DNA of 64,000 nt. It comes from Bacteroidota bacterium (GTDB lineage: Bacteria; Bacteroidota; Bacteroidia; B-17B0; Aurantibacillaceae). The stretch is taken from assembly GCA_013298715.1 (NCBI GenBank), contig JAAFIQ010000017.1, positions 1-64,000 of the forward strand, written 5' to 3'. The position numbers and the translations under genes were made by a program. Positions 1-7,569 of the stretch are shown here, piece after piece (position 1 is the stretch's first letter; each line of letters opens with the position of its first letter). A model generated the notes under the pieces. It saw only the letters and a list, made by a program, of their open reading frames with translations, was not told the DNA's origin and did not search any database.

Positions 1-137
1 AACCCCTTGCTGGTCTCTAACAGATTTAAAATGCAAACGACAACTTTTTTCAGTTGGAAACTTCTTACTAAACTCTAATAATGTCATAGCTCAAATATAC
101 TCATTTTAGGTATAATTACGGATATTTAATATTAATT

Positions 138-812
138 ATGAAAAACTTATCAGAGATACAAGTAAGAAGATTAATGCAATCATTAATTGATTGTGCAGAA
201 CCTTTTGTTTACAAAATTTTTAGTGAAAAAAATTACAACAATGATTTTAATGGTGATGGTATTATAAATACTCCTATTGGAGAGGTTCAGTTAAATTATA
301 ATCAAATTCAAAAAATATACAATAAAGATAGAGTTGGTTATTATGGTTTAATAAAACCAACACTTACAAAGCCTCTATTAGTTTTGCCTAGTTGGGATAA
401 AAACAACGTAAAAGCAACAACCTTTATTAAAACATTTATTGATAAAAAAAACAAAAAAATATATTTTTTGTCAATTACACGAAACGCTAACGGCTTACTA
501 AATGTTGTCTCAAATCACAGAAAAAAAGAAGATCAAGTGAAAAGAATATTAGTAAAAGGTTACAAATACAAGTCTTATCAATCGGATAACGTTACAAGTT
601 TGCAGGTTTTAGGCGCAGCCAAATTGCCTAAGCCTTTACTTGTATTTGTTCAAGTTGGCGTACCTTTTACAATAACAAATTTAAAACAAAAAAATAAACC
701 TACAAAAAAAATTAGTTTTAAACAAAACATTAGCGAAAGGCATCAAAACTTAAAAGCTAAAAAAGATGGGACGGACTTATTCCCTGAATTAGCTGGGACA
801 AAAACAATGTAG
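138..812 (+). pseudogene. Polyvalent-protein fragment with a PBECR-like nuclease domain (5' part of a broken gene)
   Basis: The 224-residue reading frame holds one copy of a compact alpha/beta domain (about residues 70-185: KPLLVLPSWDKNNV, then KKIYFLSITR, then VSNHRKKEDQVKRIL). This resembles the phage barnase/EndoU/colicin/RelE-like (PBECR) nuclease domains found in polyvalent proteins of phages and conjugative elements. The tail GTDLFPELAGTK recurs in the next frame at about 1460-1495, where it continues in frame. Here the frame ends at TAG 810-812, while the next domain copy runs on in another frame across the same bases (WDKNNVEATTY, 794-826). I read this as an out-of-frame recombination scar. 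The nuclease assignment is by pattern only; the broken state is directly visible. Confidence 0.55.
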
Positions 813-2268
813 AGGCAACAACTTATATAAAAACGTTTTTGGATAAAAAAAACGACACAATTTACTTTACAACATTTACAAGACAAAAAAAAGGTGAGTT
901 TGAAGTAATATCTAATTTTGCAAGTAAAGAAAATCAAATAAAGGAAATTTTAAAAAGGGGGTATAAAAACAAGCTCTACCAAGAAGGTAGCATTACATCA
1001 GTTTCCCTTCAAGGTTTAAAACTTGCCAAAAATCGTAAACCTCTGCTTGTTTTTATACATATTGGCGTTCCCTTTAAAATAACAAATTTAAAACAAAAAA
1101 ATAAACCTACAAAAAAAATTAGTTTTAAACAAAGTACAGGTAAAGAAATTACACCAAACAAAAATGTTAAAGCCTCAATATCAGAAACGATTAAACAGCT
1201 TGCTAATTTACCTAAATATAAAAAAATTGGCGAAATGGCATTAGGTATGTTTTACAACAAATTTAAAGGTAAAAACATTGAAGATAAAATTGAAGTTGGA
1301 ACCGGTTTAGAAGACAAAATTTTTGGTAAGTTAGATAAAGCCGGATTTGTTGAATATGGAGAGGGTTACGACAAAGAAGCAATTTTAACTGAACAAGGTT
1401 TTAAAATTATTGAAAGTATTAGCGCTAGGCATCAAACCTTAAAAGCAAAAAAATCCGGAACAGATTTATTTCCTGAATTAGCTGGAACAAAAATTATTAA
1501 TGATAAAGGTTTACAATTCATTCAACGATTTGTTGATTTAGATAATACAACAATTAACGATAAAACAATTGAATCCTTTTTAACCGATTTAGCCAATGCG
1601 GTAAAACGTGGTGAAATAAACAAAAAACACCCTTACAAAGATGTTATAAATGATATTAGCCAAAGGCTTTATAAATTGTATCAAAACACAAATTCAGCTT
1701 CTATTTTAATCCATATTAATGATAGAAATAAGTTACTTGAATTAATTGAAAAAGAAAAAAGTGGCTTAGGATTTTTACCAATTGTTGTTGCAGCAGCGGC
1801 TGGAAAAGCAGTTGAATATTTAACACATAAGGGGTTAAGCGGAATTGATGAAGATGTGTTAGATGAATTAGCTAATTTATTTGAAAATCCAAAACCAAAT
1901 AAAGTTGTCAAAGTATCTAAAATATCTAGCGAACTTTTACAAAAAATAAATAAAGCAATAGGTAAAAAAATTAATGTATCTAATTTAATTGTTAGAGGTA
2001 ATGAAGTTATACATATACAAGATTTTCATTCAAAACACAGCGAAAAGCTAAATGACCAAATACCAATTTCAACAGAAAATTTTATATATCACCCTATTGT
2101 TGTATTAAACTTTGATGAAGTCGAGTTTCAACCTAAAGATAATAGAAAAAACAAACTTGATACGCTTTTATTTTATAAGAGAATTGGAAACCATTATTAC
2201 GTTGTGCAAGAAGTTTTAGAAGAAAACAATACGCTTAGATTAAAAACTATGTGGATTAAAAACAAAAA

Positions 2269-2299
2269 AAAACCACTAAAACAAAGTCTTAGTGGTTTT
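2269..2299 (+). repeat. Terminator-shaped hairpin inside the polyvalent reading frame
   Basis: An A-run leads into AAAACCACTAA (2269-2279) pairing perfectly with TTAGTGGTTTT (2289-2299) over 11 bp around a 9-nt loop. The same bases encode KPLKQSLSGF. Similar hairpins encode KPTGLAGF (about 3132-3156) and, on the minus strand, KPTVLVGF (about 16316-16340). Confidence 0.6.
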
Positions 2300-2423
2300 G
2301 TATCTATCTCTCCCGGTGCTGCTATTAATCCTCACGTTAAGGTAGCCCCCCAGTATAAACGCCCTAAACGACTTGTAGATAAAGTAAAATTACAAAAAAA
2401 AATCAAAACACCAAAACCCACTT

Positions 2424-2677
2424 TAAGCGGCATTTTAAGTACCGAACAAATGGCTGGTTTTACTTATAAAGAATTAGCCTTAAACCCATATTACACCAAA
2501 ATATTAGGCAAACCTGCCACAAATTTTGATATGTGCATACATGGTGAACCTGGTTCGGGCAAAACAGTTTTTTTACTAAAGTTAGCTAACTATTTAGCTG
2601 AAAATTTTGGCAAAGTAATTTATATTACAACCGAAGAATTTGGAAGCGCCACACTTACTAAAAAAATTAAAGATTTT
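2424..2677 (+). repeat. Direct repeat, copy 1 (ATPase N-terminal module)
   Basis: About 254 bp matching 3324-3577 with about four mismatches, both copies in the same orientation and frame. The near identity points to a recent duplication or unequal exchange. Confidence 0.9.
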
Positions 2678-3181
2678 GGCATTAATAGCAAAAATCTATT
2701 TTTTACTGATAAGCTCGACAAAGTAAATTTAAGTGATTATAATTTTGCGTTTATAGATTCGGTAAACCATAGTGGTTTAAAACTTGAAGATTATAAGCGT
2801 TTAAGAGAAAAAAGCCCCAATACTGCCGTAATTTTAATCCTTCAAACAACCAAAGCAGGCAACTACAAAGGTGGCAAAGATTGGCCTCATGAAGTTGAAA
2901 TTTGCGCTAGATTATTTAAAAATGAAAAAGGGCAAAGAATGATTGAAATTACAAAAGTTGGTATTTTAGTTAAAAGCGAAAAAGCAAACAAAAAAACAGC
3001 AACGCGTGATAAAATACATCATTTTTGGTCAATTGTTTCTGTAGATGGAAAAAATTATCCGTTTGGATTTTTAGTAATTGAAAAAAATGGAAAGTATATT
3101 TATAATACAACTCTTGTACCTGTTGAAAAAACAATAAAGCCAACTGGTCTAGCTGGCTTTAAGTTTATTAAAGACTTCTGA

Positions 3182-3712
3182 TCTATCCCTAAACTGAAGC
3201 AGTATGCAATTAATAAACTTTCAAAAGTAAAGGTAAAAAATAAAAATGAAATTCCAAAATCACACAAAATTATTGGAACTAAAGTTTTTAAAAAAACTAA
3301 AAAAGGTTTAGAAAAAACTAACCTAAGCGGCATTTTGAGTACCGAACAAATGGCTGGTTTTACTTATAAAGAATTAGCCTTAAACCCATATTATGCCAAA
3401 ATTTTAGGCAAACCTGCCACAAATTTTGATATGTGCATACATGGTGAACCTGGTTCGGGCAAAACAGTTTTTTTACTAAAGTTAGCTAACTATTTAGCTG
3501 AAAATTTTGGCAAAGTAATTTATATTACAACCGAAGAATTTGGAAGCGCCACACTTACTAAAAAAATTAAAGATTTTAGTATAAATATCAAAGTATGCAA
3601 TTTTAATTTCATTACAACTAATATTAGTAAGTTTTTTTCCTACAAAAAACCGTTCAATATTGGCAATAATGTAGTTGTATTTTTCAACCGTTACAATTTT
3701 ATGCTCTTGTAA
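3182..3712 (+). pseudogene. 3' continuation of the polyvalent gene: truncated second copy of the ATPase start
   Basis: This stretch stays in the same frame as the gene before it. It runs SIPKLKQYAINKLSKVKVKN, then a lysine-rich linker, then NLSGILSTEQMAGF and a second Walker A GEPGSGKT. Bases 3324-3577 repeat 2424-2677 with about four differences, at an offset of exactly 900 bp. Homology stops just after KKIKDF at about 3577, where unrelated DNA begins, so Walker B and the rest of the ATPase are missing. It is either a tandem module duplication or a deletion between two elements. It is unlikely to give a working protein. Confidence 0.7.
3324..3577 (+). repeat. Direct repeat, copy 2 (ATPase N-terminal module)
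   Basis: Second copy of 2424-2677, exactly 900 bp downstream. Similarity ends abruptly at about 3577, which marks a recombination or insertion boundary with the DNA that follows. Confidence 0.9.
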
Positions 3713-3814
3713 CTTGCTATCATAAGCATTAAATTGTTTCAATAATTCAATAAATGTTAGGTATATCGGTTTTCTAAAAAAATAACTCGATATTTTTTCG
3801 ACTAGTTTTTTCAT
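3590..3814 (-). pseudogene. Remnant of a tyrosine recombinase N-terminal (SAM-like) region, possible
   Basis: On the minus strand a frame opens with MKKLVEKISSYFFRKPIYLT and continues FIELLKQFNAYDSKLQEHKI, VTVEKYNYIIANIERFF and KLTNISCNEI. The spacing and pattern resemble the arm and core-binding helices of Bacteroidota site-specific integrases. No catalytic domain follows: by about 3590 the frame runs into the antisense of the duplicated ATPase module. I infer a truncated integrase left at an element boundary. Alternatives are an unrelated orphan or a chance frame. Confidence 0.35.
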
Positions 3815-3914
3815 AAAAATTTTTTAAAGTGTTTTTACGGTATAAAACGCTAAGCGTCATTTTTTTTAGACAAATCGCACCAAAACCAATTACAAATACC
3901 CCCTTTTAAAATAC

Positions 3915-4034
3915 AAAAAGAGGCTGTCTCAAAAGTAAAATGAAGTCGCTGAGAATCGCTTAAACGACTTTTGACACAGATAGGTATCCAAATAAAAAGA
4001 GGCTGTTCTCGACTTTTGAGACAGCCTCTTTTTT
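3915..4034. mobile_element. 120-bp MITE-like element related to the neighbouring IS1182-type IS
   Basis: The two ends are a perfect 22-bp inverted repeat (3915-3936 and 4013-4034) containing AGAGGCTGTCTCAAAAGT. The same 18-mer forms the ends of the IS at 4630-6406. A second inner copy of the left end at about 3995-4007 folds with the right end into a compact hairpin. There is no coding potential, which suits a non-autonomous derivative mobilised by an IS1182-type transposase. No target duplication was recognised. Confidence 0.75.
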
Positions 4035-4052
4035 GTTGTTCTAAATTTTTGC

Positions 4053-4074
4053 ATATATATATATATATATATAT
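4053..4074. repeat. (AT)11 microsatellite upstream of a secreted-protein gene
   Basis: Eleven uninterrupted AT units end 16 bp before the ATG at 4091. Such tracts are prone to slippage; here it would lie in the promoter or 5' UTR, so copy-number change could alter expression. Confidence 0.95.
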
Positions 4075-4090
4075 TTACCAAAATTAATTT

Positions 4091-4606
4091 ATGAAAAATT
4101 TACTGTCTTTATTTTTTACGATTTGTGTATTATTTAATTTTGCGCAAACATCAAAACAAAAAATTATTGTAAGAACTACAATTGGCGAATATCAGTCTAC
4201 AGATAGCAGAGGTGTTACTACAACTAAAAGTACAACTCAAATAGATTTTAAAGTAGGAAATTCTGATTTTAAAAATATTGGTAGAAAAGGCAGAGAAATA
4301 GAACCATTTATAATGCAAAACGAAATTGCGTATAAAGAGTTTCAAAACTATTTGAGTTTGAATAAGAAAAAAAACTTACAAATTGGTGTTGCTTGTGCTT
4401 TAGCTGTACCTCTTTTGGTTGGGGGAACGATTGCTATGCTTAACTCAGAGGACGTACCTAACACCAAATTTATTGCTGGGGCAAGTATAGCTGCAGCTTC
4501 ATTTATTCCAATAATGTATCTCAATCTTAAAATACCAAAAACCAGAGAAAAATCAATGGAAGCTTTTTATAAAAGCGTACAACTTTACAATGCAAATTTA
4601 AATTGA
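4091..4606 (+). CDS. Hypothetical exported membrane protein between a MITE and an IS
   Basis: A 171-residue protein with a signal-peptide-like start (MKNLLSLFFTICVLFNFAQT). A polar, beta-prone region rich in Thr, Ser and Lys follows (about 20-90), then two hydrophobic segments (about 98-116 and 127-147) and a short polar tail. I recognise no family. It lies alone in mobile DNA: the MITE and AT tract are just upstream and the IS left end 24 bp downstream. It could be a passenger gene of an adjacent mobile element or a genomic orphan. Function unknown. Confidence 0.6.
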   Translation: MKNLLSLFFTICVLFNFAQTSKQKIIVRTTIGEYQSTDSRGVTTTKSTTQIDFKVGNSDFKNIGRKGREIEPFIMQNEIAYKEFQNYLSLNKKKNLQIGVACALAVPLLVGGTIAMLNSEDVPNTKFIAGASIAAASFIPIMYLNLKIPKTREKSMEAFYKSVQLYNANLN

Positions 4607-4629
4607 AATGAAACCATTCTATTAATTTT

Positions 4630-6406
4630 AAGAGGCTGTCTCAAAAGTGAGATAGCCTTTTTTGTAAAAGCATTTTTTTATAAACAGTGTTCATAAAATT
4701 AAGATTAGATTGTTAAAAACAAAAGGGCGCCCAAGGCGCCACTAATGTTGCAAAGCGTGACCTTTGCTGTGTGATAGTAAATTCAAAAGTAGTATTTAAA
4801 GACTACATAAACAACCAGCCATTATTGCTTCCTCCATCACTAGATGAGTTGATAGAAGTAAACCATCCAGTACGAACAGTAAACTCAGTAATAGATAATA
4901 TTGATTTGAGTGAGTTGCTAAAAGCCTATAAAGGCGGAGGTACTAGCAGTTACCACCCACGTATGTTATTAAAAGTAATGGTGTATTCTTATTTATGTAA
5001 CACTTATAGTAGCCGTAAAATAGAAGAAGGCTTAAAAAGCAATATTCACTTTATGTATTTGGCAGGAATGCAACAGCCCGATCATAATACGATTAATAGA
5101 TTTAGAAGTGAGCGATTAAAAAAAGTACTTAAAACAATATTTGCTCAAGTAGTTGAATTATTAGCCCAAAGCGGGCATTTGAGTTTAAAGGAAATTTACA
5201 CCGATGGCACAAAGATAGAGGCTAATGCCAATCGTTATACCTTTGTATGGGGCAATAGTATCAAGTATAATAAATCAAAAATGGAAGCTCAATTAAAGGA
5301 GCTTTGGGCTTATACAGAAAGCATCGCTAAAGAAGAGTTAAAAGATACAACACTTACTTCTTTTACTGAAATTACACCAGAAGAACTTACTAAAACAGTT
5401 GATAAAATACATGCTGTTTTAAAAGACAAAGCAGAAGTTCCAACTAAAGTAAAACAAAAAGTTAATTACATTAAACGTGAGTGGGCAAAGAATTTAGCTA
5501 AGTATAAAGCTCAAGAAGCTTTGCTTAAAGAGCGCAACAGTTACTCTAAAACTGATACAGACGCAACCTTTATGCGCATGAAGGAAGATCACATGAGAAA
5601 TGGACAATTAAAACCAGCCTATAATTTACAGGTATCTAGTAACAATCAATACATCGTTAATTACAGTCTACATCAAAACCCAACCGATACAAGAACCCTT
5701 CAAACACATATACAATCCTATCAAAAACTATACAATCAAAACCCCGAAAGTATTATAGCAGATGCGGGTTATGGTTCAGAAGAAAACTACACCTTGCTAG
5801 AAAAAGAAAACATAAACGCCTTTGTTAAGTATAGTTATTTTGACAAAGAACAATCCATGCACTTTTTGAGGGATAATTATAAAAGCGATTATTTTGCTCA
5901 CGACAAAGAAACCGACACCCTCTTTTGCCCATCAGGCAAGCCAATGCACACTATTGGAACATACAAACGAAAAAACAAAAGTGGACAAGTTCAGCAGATA
6001 ACCAGTTACAAAGCTGTCAATTGTAATGGCTGCCCGTTAAAAGATAAGTGCTACAAAAGTAAAGGCAATCGCAAAGTAGATATTAATCATACACTCAAAG
6101 ATTATAAAGAAAAAGTAAAACAATTATTAAAAAGTGAACAAGGAATTTATCATCGTAAAAAAAGAGTGTATGATGTAGAGCCTGTGTTTGCTAATATCAA
6201 ACACAATAAAAACTTTAAACGTTTTAATTTAAGAGGCTTACAAAAAGCCGAAATTGAAACAGGTTTAATCGCATTAGCCCATAACTTTAAGAAAATGGCA
6301 GCATAATCCAAGTGGATTATTTTGTCTCTTCGAAAAATCAAAAATTATTTAGCTTATAAACAAATTTTAAACAAAAAAAGAGGCTGCCCTTTTGAGACAG
6401 CCTCTT
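4630..6406 (+). mobile_element. IS1182-family insertion sequence
   Basis: About 1.78 kb with a single transposase gene. Terminal sequences AAGAGGCTGTCTCAAAAG at 4630-4647 and its inverted complement at 6389-6406 are an 18-bp match. Each end also folds on itself: 4634-4658 (AGGCTGTCTC with GAGATAGCCT) and 6380-6405 (AGAGGCTG with CAGCCTCT). These could act as terminators insulating the transposase. I cannot see a clear target-site duplication. It sits just beyond the 3' end of tRNA-Asn. Confidence 0.85.
4771..6306 (+). CDS. IS1182-family transposase
   Basis: A 511-residue DDE transposase that moves the element whose ends lie at 4630 and 6406. The N-terminal DUF772-type DNA-binding part (about 1-130) contains NHPVRTVNSVID and SYHPRMLLKVMVYSYL. 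Candidate catalytic residues are in IYTDGTKIEANANR (Asp near 145), IIADAGYGSEENY (Asp near 331) and YDVEPVFANIKHN (Glu near 469). A Cys cluster (CNGCPLKDKCYKS, about 414-426) is usual in the family. The frame starts with GTG at 4771; no better ATG lies nearby. Length and order are normal and there is no break, so it looks active. Confidence 0.93.
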   Translation: MIVNSKVVFKDYINNQPLLLPPSLDELIEVNHPVRTVNSVIDNIDLSELLKAYKGGGTSSYHPRMLLKVMVYSYLCNTYSSRKIEEGLKSNIHFMYLAGMQQPDHNTINRFRSERLKKVLKTIFAQVVELLAQSGHLSLKEIYTDGTKIEANANRYTFVWGNSIKYNKSKMEAQLKELWAYTESIAKEELKDTTLTSFTEITPEELTKTVDKIHAVLKDKAEVPTKVKQKVNYIKREWAKNLAKYKAQEALLKERNSYSKTDTDATFMRMKEDHMRNGQLKPAYNLQVSSNNQYIVNYSLHQNPTDTRTLQTHIQSYQKLYNQNPESIIADAGYGSEENYTLLEKENINAFVKYSYFDKEQSMHFLRDNYKSDYFAHDKETDTLFCPSGKPMHTIGTYKRKNKSGQVQQITSYKAVNCNGCPLKDKCYKSKGNRKVDINHTLKDYKEKVKQLLKSEQGIYHRKKRVYDVEPVFANIKHNKNFKRFNLRGLQKAEIETGLIALAHNFKKMAA

Positions 6407-6430
6407 CTGCAATCAGCTAAAACATTTATG

Positions 6431-6504
6431 CTCCCTCTCCTGGGCTCGAACCAGGGACCCCGTGATTAACAGTCACGTGCTCTAACCAGCTGAGCTAAGA
6501 AGGA
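6431..6504 (-). tRNA. tRNA-Asn (GTT)
   Basis: Read on the minus strand, the cloverleaf is complete. The seven-base acceptor stem TCCTTCT pairs with AGAGGGA, the D arm begins TAGCTCAGCTGG, the anticodon loop contains CTGTTAAT (anticodon GTT), and the T arm carries GGTTCGAGCCC. The discriminator is G; a full CCA is not encoded. Its 3' end faces the mobile region at 1-6406, a common attachment position for integrative elements. Confidence 0.95.
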
Positions 6505-6586
6505 ATTTTTCTGATTAGGGATGCAAAAATAATATACTTTTTAGAAATAAACAATATATTTACATAAAATTTTAAAAATATTTTAA

Positions 6587-7516
6587 ATGAGCTTATTAGT
6601 TGTTGGTACGGTTGCTTTTGACGCAATTGAAACCCCTTTCGGAAAAACAGATAAAATTGTTGGCGGCGCTGCATCTTACATATCTTTGGCGGCATCTTAT
6701 TTCTATAAAAACATACAACTGGTGTCGGTTGTAGGCGATGATTTTCCTGATACTTTTTTAAACACGCTTAAATCGCAAGGTGTGAAATTAGATGGTTTAC
6801 AAATTAAAAAAGGCGAAAAATCGTTTTTTTGGAGCGGTAAATACCATAACGATTTAAACTCGCGCGATACTCTAGATACACAATTGAACGTGCTTGAAAC
6901 ATTTGACCCAGTTGTTCCAGAAACTAGCAAAAATTGCGAATTTTTAATGTTAGGGAATTTGGTACCAGCTGTGCAACAAAAAGTTATAAAACAATTAACT
7001 TCTCGCCCAAAACTAATTGTATTGGATACCATGAATTTTTGGATGGATATTGCCTTAGACGATCTTAAAGAAACAATTAAAATGATTGATGTGCTAACAA
7101 TTAATGACAGTGAGGCACGCCAATTATCAGGCGAATACAGCTTAGTAAAAGCAGCCCAAAAAATATTAGCCATGGGGCCAACAACTTTGGTTATTAAAAA
7201 AGGTGAACATGGCGCATTATTATTTAATAAAGACGAAGTGTTTTTTGCACCAGCATTGCCACTAGAAGAAGTGTTTGATCCTACCGGAGCTGGAGATAGC
7301 TTTGCTGGCGGCTTTATTGGTTATTTAGCTAAAACACAAGACATTAGTTTTGAGAATATGAAACGCGCCATTATTTTTGGTAGCGCAATGGCTAGCTTCA
7401 CAGTTCAAAAATTTGGAACCGAACGTTTAATTGGCCTAAGTGATGCTGACGTTGAAGCTCGCGTTCAAGAATTCGTTAACCTAGTTCAATTCGATATTGC
7501 TTTAGTAAACAATTAG
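6587..7516 (+). CDS. PfkB-family carbohydrate/nucleoside kinase
   Basis: A 309-residue ribokinase-type kinase that transfers phosphate from ATP to a sugar or nucleoside. The N-terminal substrate motif is VGGAASYISLAASYF (about 25-39) and the C-terminal signature DPTGAGDSFAGGFIGYL (about 231-247) holds the anion hole and catalytic Asp. FGTERLIGLSDADV near the end is typical of the family. The exact substrate cannot be read from sequence. It starts at ATG 6587 and is followed 53 bp later by the PorW-like gene on the same strand, so the two may be co-transcribed. Confidence 0.85.
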   Translation: MSLLVVGTVAFDAIETPFGKTDKIVGGAASYISLAASYFYKNIQLVSVVGDDFPDTFLNTLKSQGVKLDGLQIKKGEKSFFWSGKYHNDLNSRDTLDTQLNVLETFDPVVPETSKNCEFLMLGNLVPAVQQKVIKQLTSRPKLIVLDTMNFWMDIALDDLKETIKMIDVLTINDSEARQLSGEYSLVKAAQKILAMGPTTLVIKKGEHGALLFNKDEVFFAPALPLEEVFDPTGAGDSFAGGFIGYLAKTQDISFENMKRAIIFGSAMASFTVQKFGTERLIGLSDADVEARVQEFVNLVQFDIALVNN

Positions 7517-7569
7517 TACAATATTTTTTTGTATCTTCCGTTATTAAAACCTCATGCCTTGCTTATTAA

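Larger units (their letters stand above)
794..3181 (+). pseudogene. Polyvalent protein: two nuclease-like domains plus RecA-like ATPase, ended by a premature TGA
   Basis: The frame is open from the scar near 794; the first usable start is TTG 839. Order of parts: second PBECR-like domain (839-1130), a winged-helix-like helical stretch (about 1180-1420), the LKAKKSGTDLFPELAGTK linker, a helical region, a third nuclease-like domain (DTLLFYKRIGNHYYVVQEVL, about 2090-2260), a linker with SPGAAINPHV and PQYKRPKRLV, then a RecA/RadA-like ATPase with Walker A GEPGSGKT (about 2545) and Walker B FAFIDSVN (about 2750). It stops at TGA 3179-3181, but translation past it gives SIPKLKQYAIN. A homologous fragment at 16096-16365 reads DFSFIPKLKQFAI with a sense codon there, so the stop looks like a nonsense mutation. 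Polyvalent proteins are typical cargo of phages and conjugative elements. Confidence 0.6.

Noticed and set aside
4720-4741. GGGCGCCC and GGCGCC palindromes as a regulatory site
   Set aside because: Short GC palindromes inside the IS leader; no second copy or link to a known regulator was seen.
4630-6406. Target-site duplication of the IS
   Set aside because: The bases next to both ends (TTTT and CTGC) do not match, so no duplication can be claimed.
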